8,719 nt of DNA from NCBI GenBank assembly GCA_910578655.1, contig CAJTQE010000048.1, positions 1 to 8,719 on the forward strand, read 5' to 3'. Shown here piece after piece: positions 6,080 through 8,719 of the stretch. The position numbers and the translations under genes are program-made. The stretch comes from an uncultured Christensenella sp. GTDB taxonomy: Bacteria > Bacillota > Clostridia > Christensenellales > Borkfalkiaceae. The number at the start of each line of letters is the position of its first letter. Positions within the stretch are counted from its first letter, which is position 1. The notes under the pieces were generated by a model. The model worked only from the letters and a program-made list of their open reading frames with translations, was not told where the DNA came from and did not search any database.

Positions 6080-6146
6080 AGGGGTGCTGCCCCTCTGCCC
6101 GTAATTTTCAGGGCTCTCTTATTATATAATTACGGGCATTCACCCC
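6080..6146 (-). repeat. Nested inverted repeats in the grpE-dnaK spacer
   Basis: GCCCGTAATT (6137-6128) and AATTACGGGC (6106-6097) form a perfect 10-bp inverted repeat around 21 nt that contain TATAAT (6126-6121). Outside it, GGGGTG (6146-6141) can pair with CACCCC (6086-6081). The CACCCC arm can instead fold locally as AGGGG-CAGCA-CCCCT (6094-6080), giving two mutually exclusive structures. CCGTAATTT occurs again at 6206-6214. This may be a dispersed palindromic intergenic element or a regulatory leader; sequence from elsewhere in the genome is needed to decide. Confidence 0.6.
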
Positions 6147-6182
6147 GCTGAGGCGGCATAGCCACAAATTGGGTTGTTCTGC

Positions 6183-6200
6183 GCAAAAGCGTGGTTTTGC
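6183..6200 (-). other. Small hairpin after grpE
   Basis: GCAAAA and TTTTGC flank a 6-nt loop 25-40 nt beyond the grpE stop codon. It has no U-tract on the transcribed strand, so it is unlikely to be a strong terminator; readthrough into dnaK is expected. Confidence 0.4.
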
Positions 6201-6224
6201 TTGCACCGTAATTTATTTTAATAG

Positions 6225-6719
6225 TTAGATGGTGACGGCTACCTGCGCAAAACGAATTACTCTTTCGCCGCTGCGATAGCCTTTCTTTAAAATCTGTTTT
6301 ATCGTGTTGGGTTCTTCCCCCTCCTCGCAGGGGTAGTTCAAAACTGCCGAAGCTTTGTTTTCATCGAACGCGTCGCCGACTTGCAACTCAATTTCTTCAA
6401 CGCCCAGCGACGCCAGAATATTATTGAAATTTTTGATTATCTTGTCAATTCCGGAACGGGTCTTTTCATCGGTAGATGAGTCAAGCGCGTAACCGAAAGT
6501 ATCTGCAACGGGCAGTATTTTGAGAATCGCATCAGAAACCCCGTCCGAATATGCGCGCGCCACTGCCTGTGCATTGCGCTTGCGATAGTTGTCGTACTCG
6601 GCTGAAACCGCGTACCACTTGCGTTTGAAATCCTCCGCAAGGGCGGTCAGCTTTTGTTCTTCCGTAAGCTCTGCCTGCTCCTCAGGCTGCTCGTTTAACA
6701 TTTCTTCTCTTTCTTCCAT
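6225..6719 (-). CDS. grpE: Nucleotide exchange factor GrpE
   Basis: GrpE releases ADP from DnaK and so resets the Hsp70 cycle. The 164-residue protein has an acidic N-terminal tail (MEEREEMLNEQPEEQAELTE), a long helix carrying AEYDNYRKR near residue 57, a helical middle region with ILPVADTFGYAL near 88, and the C-terminal beta domain ending in YRSGERVIRFAQVAV. Length and motif order are normal for the family. ATG 6719 is preceded by GAGAGG with 5-nt spacing, so unlike the other promoter-proximal genes in this window it has a ribosome site. First gene of grpE-dnaK-dnaJ; in many Bacillota hrcA precedes it, but here a divergent yitT gene does. A weak promoter candidate is at 6741-6769. Confidence 0.97.
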   Translation of the reverse strand: MEEREEMLNEQPEEQAELTEEQKLTALAEDFKRKWYAVSAEYDNYRKRNAQAVARAYSDGVSDAILKILPVADTFGYALDSSTDEKTRSGIDKIIKNFNNILASLGVEEIELQVGDAFDENKASAVLNYPCEEGEEPNTIKQILKKGYRSGERVIRFAQVAVTI

Positions 6720-6724
6720 TACTG

Positions 6725-6730
6725 CCTCTC
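6725..6730 (-). promoter_or_regulatory. Ribosome-binding site of grpE
   Basis: GAGAGG on the minus strand with 5 nt (CAGTA) before ATG 6719. It is a partial match to AGGAGG. Confidence 0.6.
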
Positions 6731-6740
6731 GTGAGTTTGT

Positions 6741-6769
6741 ACATTATTAATATAAAGCTTAATTTGCAA
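6741..6769 (-). promoter_or_regulatory. Tentative promoter of grpE-dnaK-dnaJ
   Basis: TTGCAA (6769-6764), 17 nt, then TAATGT (6746-6741) on the minus strand. The -35 hexamer and its flank (TTGCAAATT) are the same as in the V-ATPase promoter, but the -10 is poor. It would give a leader of about 15 nt containing the GAGAGG site. I saw no CIRCE or CtsR-type operator in 6720-6849. Confidence 0.35.
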
Positions 6770-6811
6770 CCTTAAACAAAAAACTTACATATTTTTTTAA
6801 AAAAAATAATA

Positions 6812-6840
6812 TTGACACTTTTTTAAAAATTTGATATAAT
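6812..6840 (+). promoter_or_regulatory. Perfect-consensus promoter of yitT
   Basis: TTGACA (6812-6817), 17 nt, then TATAAT (6835-6840), preceded by A/T tracts that may act as an UP element. ATG 6850 starts 10 nt after the -10 box, so at most a few untranslated nucleotides are expected. No Shine-Dalgarno sequence fits in that space. Confidence 0.85.
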
Positions 6841-6849
6841 AATATAATA

Positions 6850-7740
6850 ATGAATAAAAAGACCTTTGCATTGAAAATTTTAAAACAATATTTAATAATT
6901 TCGGCAGGGTGCGTATTTTTCTCGCTTGGCATTGCACTGTTCCTCGACGCAAACAAAATCGCCGCCGGCGGCGTATCGGGACTTGCCATTTTGCTCAGCC
7001 ATATCACCCCTTTCGATATGACGGGAGTATGGATAATTATTCTCAACGTACCGCTGTTTATTCTCGGTGCGGTTTCGTTCGGGTTACTTTTCGTTTTATC
7101 CTCGCTTTACGCAACGGTTGTTTCTTCGCTTCTGATAGAGCTTTGGAATTTTCTGCTTAAAGAATACCTGCCTTTTACAGACGATATAATCATTTCCGGC
7201 GTAGTGGGCGGAGTGTTGGTCGGACTGGGAATGGGCTTGGTATACAAAATGGGCAGCACTACGGGCGGAACCGACATTTTGGTGAAGTTTTTAAGAAAGA
7301 AGTTCAGATACTTGAAAACAGGCGTAATTTCTATGATAATAGACGTCATCATTATCGGTGTGTCGGCAATATTTTTCAAGAATTTTACGCTTACTTTCTA
7401 TACAGTGCTTTCGCTTATAGTTACGATACTCGTACTTGACTGGGTAATTTACGGCACGGATTCCGCAAAGCTTGTCTACGTCATTACCGACAGCGAACAC
7501 GCCGAACTTATTTGCCAAAAAATTCTCGGCGAGCTTGATATAAGCGCAACCTGCGTCAACGGCGAAGGCGCGTATACGGGCGATGCAAAACGCATAATTA
7601 TGTGCGCCATAAAGAAAATGCAATACCCCAAACTTTGCGACTATATACACGAAATCGACCCACGTGCGTTTACCATAGTAACAAGCGCGAAAGAGATTTA
7701 CGGCGAGGGTTATAAAGACCACAAAGACAGAGAACTTTAA
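6850..7740 (+). CDS. yitT: YitT family membrane protein with C-terminal DUF2179 domain
   Basis: A 296-residue integral membrane protein of the YitT (DUF161) family, whose transported substrate or other function is not established. The N-terminal membrane part spans about residues 12-202, with hydrophobic stretches near 14-32, 58-80, 80-97, 112-133, 157-176 and 180-202. It carries the family motifs DANKIAAGGVSGL (33-45) and MGSTTGGTDIL (134-144). A soluble DUF2179 domain follows at about 207-284 (VYVITDSEHAELI to DPRAFTIVTSAKEIYG). Length is normal for two-domain YitT proteins. It is a single-gene unit: a perfect promoter upstream, a strong terminator 12 nt after the stop, and divergent grpE on the left. 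ATG 6850 lacks a ribosome site, yet MNKKTFALKILKQYL is a typical family start. The symbol marks the family; several paralogues exist in Bacillota, so orthology to B. subtilis yitT itself is uncertain. Confidence 0.93.
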   Translation: MNKKTFALKILKQYLIISAGCVFFSLGIALFLDANKIAAGGVSGLAILLSHITPFDMTGVWIIILNVPLFILGAVSFGLLFVLSSLYATVVSSLLIELWNFLLKEYLPFTDDIIISGVVGGVLVGLGMGLVYKMGSTTGGTDILVKFLRKKFRYLKTGVISMIIDVIIIGVSAIFFKNFTLTFYTVLSLIVTILVLDWVIYGTDSAKLVYVITDSEHAELICQKILGELDISATCVNGEGAYTGDAKRIIMCAIKKMQYPKLCDYIHEIDPRAFTIVTSAKEIYGEGYKDHKDREL

Positions 7741-7751
7741 ACCGATAACGT

Positions 7752-7783
7752 AAAGACCGCAGGCGTTCGCCTGCGGTCTTTTT
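7752..7783 (+). terminator. Rho-independent terminator of yitT, shared with the convergent DUF1893 gene
   Basis: AAAGACCGCAGGC (7752-7764) pairs with GCCTGCGGTCTTT (7769-7781) as a perfect 13-bp stem with a GTTC loop, running into TTTTT on the plus strand. On the minus strand the trailing T-run is only three bases, so it works best for yitT. The stop codon of the convergent gene (7785-7783) lies at the base of the stem. Confidence 0.92.
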
Positions 7784-8184
7784 CATTTTAACTTGTTGTT
7801 CAGAATAATATATGCCTGCTCTAAACCGTCAACGTCGGCAACCGCCTTTTCCATGGGGCACACGTCGGTTCCCGCACGGTTGATAATTCTGTCGGTCAAA
7901 GTTCCGTATTCGAACGGAACGCCGTACTTTTCAAAAATCCGTTTGCCGCCTTGCGACAGCGTACGCGCGTATACCTGCCTTATTCCGCTGAAAACGAAAA
8001 GCATGGCTACGGCTTTGCCGACTATCAGATCGGCAACCGAATAGCCCTGCAAATTTACGTTGGAATTGATAAAATTCAGCATAGGCGCAATGCCGCGCTC
8101 ATTGCTGAAAAGACACTCGCCGTCGCGGCACAGACAAAGCGTATGGCCCGACAGTTTACTTTTTGCCGTCTGTAAATCAGTCAT
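7783..8184 (-). CDS. DUF1893 domain-containing protein
   Basis: A 133-residue soluble protein recognised as DUF1893 from the line-up SLxGHTLCLCRDGECLFS near residues 10-27, ADLIVGKAVAMLF at 51-63, RQVYARTLSQGG at 69-80, YGVPFEYG, and INRAGTDVCPMEK at 101-113, followed by the DVDGLEQAY end. From family knowledge the fold resembles cytidine deaminases, but the role is unknown; the conserved GKA and CPMEK motifs are intact here. ATG 8184 is preceded by AAGGA with 5-nt spacing and overlaps the stop of the upstream small membrane protein by 8 bp (ATGACTGA), a sign of translational coupling. It is the last gene of the reductase/membrane protein/DUF1893 group and ends inside the shared terminator. 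Length is typical. Confidence 0.9.
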   Translation of the reverse strand: MTDLQTAKSKLSGHTLCLCRDGECLFSNERGIAPMLNFINSNVNLQGYSVADLIVGKAVAMLFVFSGIRQVYARTLSQGGKRIFEKYGVPFEYGTLTDRIINRAGTDVCPMEKAVADVDGLEQAYIILNNKLK

Positions 8185-8485
8185 TTCTATCCTTCGTCAA
8201 AAGCAGCCTCAGCCCTGTTACAACAGCCGGAATCAAAACCGCCTGCACAGCCAGACCGTGAAGTCCGGCCTCTATCTGCCCCCACGCCCAGCCCAAAAGG
8301 CAAGCGCCCAACAGCACGGGCGCATACATAGGCAGCCATCGAACGCCGCCCTGCGCCCCCGGCGCCGAGTGAAATAACTGCGGCAACACTACCGCCGGCG
8401 CAATTACGCCGACGGATATAAGGCATTTAACCGTCACTTTACTTTTCAAAGACAGTCCGCGTACAGTCAAAATATTTTCTATCAT
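8177..8485 (-). CDS. Small membrane protein resembling the N-terminal half of an ECF transporter S component
   Basis: A 102-residue hydrophobic protein with about three membrane segments, near residues 20-40, 53-71 and 73-97. The stretch VVLPQLFHSAPG followed by LPMYAPVLLG resembles the conserved H-x(n)-LPMH-x-PVLL region of ECF transporter substrate-binding (S) proteins. Those proteins are usually about 160-200 residues with six segments, so this one is about half-size and lacks the later membrane helices. I chose ATG 8485, not an upstream in-frame start at 8611, because AAAGGAG stands 5 nt before it and the upstream part overlaps the reductase gene. It begins 10 nt after the reductase stop and overlaps DUF1893 by 8 bp. 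It may be a truncated S component, a genuine small subunit, or an unrelated membrane protein; the ECF assignment is tentative. Confidence 0.6.
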   Translation of the reverse strand: MIENILTVRGLSLKSKVTVKCLISVGVIAPAVVLPQLFHSAPGAQGGVRWLPMYAPVLLGACLLGWAWGQIEAGLHGLAVQAVLIPAVVTGLRLLLTKDRND

Positions 8486-8490
8486 AATAT

Positions 8491-8497
8491 CTCCTTT
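8491..8497 (-). promoter_or_regulatory. Shine-Dalgarno site deciding the start of the small membrane protein
   Basis: AAAGGAG, with 5 nt (ATATT) before ATG 8485; it overlaps the reductase stop codon region. It argues against the longer reading that starts at 8611. Confidence 0.75.
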
Positions 8498-8719
8498 ATT
8501 TTCCGAACGCCGCCGCGACTTCGCCCAAAAGATTTCTGATACGCAAATGCTGCGGACAAACCGCCTCGCACTTGCCGCACTTGATACAGTCGGAGGCCTT
8601 GCCTCTTTCATTGACGTGAATGTTATAATAAAAATCCGCGTTCCAATCGTGGTAAAGATTTTTTGTATTCATACAGGCAAACAAGTCGGGTATCGGGATA
8701 TTTCGGGGACAACCCGACG
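8496..8719 (-). CDS. Aldo/keto reductase with C-terminal 4Fe-4S ferredoxin domain (partial, C-terminal tail only)
   Basis: Only the last 74 or so residues are in the window; the reductase barrel lies beyond base 8719. The visible part contains GCPRNIPIPDLF, the end of a first Fe-S motif (Cx2Cx2Cx3CP), then N-x-Y-H-D-W, and then GKASDCIKCGKCEAVCPQHL, a complete Cx2Cx2Cx3CP 4Fe-4S ligand set, and finally IRNLLGEVAAAFGK. This arrangement is the hallmark of the ferredoxin-type aldo/keto reductases common in strict anaerobes; the substrate is unknown. Reading begins in frame at the window edge with no start codon, so a TTG at 8684 is not a real start. The gene ends with TAA at 8498-8496, 10 nt before the start of the small membrane protein, suggesting one operon. 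Confidence 0.92.
   Translation of the reverse strand, partial: SGCPRNIPIPDLFACMNTKNLYHDWNADFYYNIHVNERGKASDCIKCGKCEAVCPQHLRIRNLLGEVAAAFGK

Noticed and set aside
7291..7722. 143-codon minus-strand reading opposite yitT
   Set aside because: Antisense shadow; yitT is supported by family motifs, promoter and terminator.
8486..8611. Longer start for the small membrane protein at 8611
   Set aside because: It would overlap the reductase by over 100 bp, and AAAGGAG stands at the right distance from ATG 8485.
8684..8719. TTG at 8684 as the start of a short ferredoxin-like protein
   Set aside because: The frame stays open to the window edge and the upstream residues (GCPRNIPIP) belong to the first Fe-S motif of the aldo/keto reductase, so this is a truncated tail.

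Overview
The window looks like a chromosomal segment of an uncultured, probably anaerobic Clostridia-type bacterium (Bacillota). The evidence is a DnaK of the Gram-positive type (the segment present near residues 75-100 of E. coli DnaK is absent), a V-type ATP synthase operon beginning in the ntpF-ntpI order of Enterococcus, YitT and DUF3737 proteins, a two-cluster Fe-S aldo/keto reductase of the anaerobe type, and AGGAGG ribosome sites. Species cannot be named from sequence alone. No transposase, integrase, CRISPR array, tRNA or rRNA was seen.

Layout. 1-1624 (minus): start of a V-type ATP synthase operon, with a peripheral-stalk subunit followed by subunit I, which runs off the left edge. 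1625-1812: divergent promoter region. 1813-2667 (plus): a DUF3737 beta-helix protein. 2668-2994: a convergent gap holding a dense cluster of DnaA boxes, a 19-nt direct repeat and a 28-nt perfect palindrome. 6719-2995 (minus): grpE-dnaK-dnaJ chaperone operon with unusually structured spacers. 6720-6849: divergent promoter region. 6850-7740 (plus): a YitT/DUF2179 membrane protein. 7752-7783: terminator shared with the convergent gene. 8719-7783 (minus): the tail of a ferredoxin-type aldo/keto reductase, a half-size ECF S-component-like membrane protein, and a DUF1893 protein, all closely packed.

How the genes work together. GrpE, DnaK and DnaJ form the complete Hsp70 cycle. The two V-ATPase genes are the leading end of a longer rotary ATPase operon. 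The reductase, small membrane protein and DUF1893 genes are packed like a translationally coupled operon of unknown joint role. YitT and DUF3737 appear to be single-gene units with perfect-consensus promoters.

Two observations stand out. First, the DUF3737/dnaJ gap carries four perfect TTATCCACA DnaA boxes and four one-mismatch versions beside an AT-rich stretch: a candidate replication origin or DnaA-binding reservoir, although dnaA/dnaN are not here and the gene directions do not fit a simple origin. Second, three transcription units (ntpF, DUF3737, yitT) have a -10 box ending only 6-9 nt before the start codon and no Shine-Dalgarno site, which predicts leaderless mRNAs, whereas operon-internal genes in the same window have clear Shine-Dalgarno sites.
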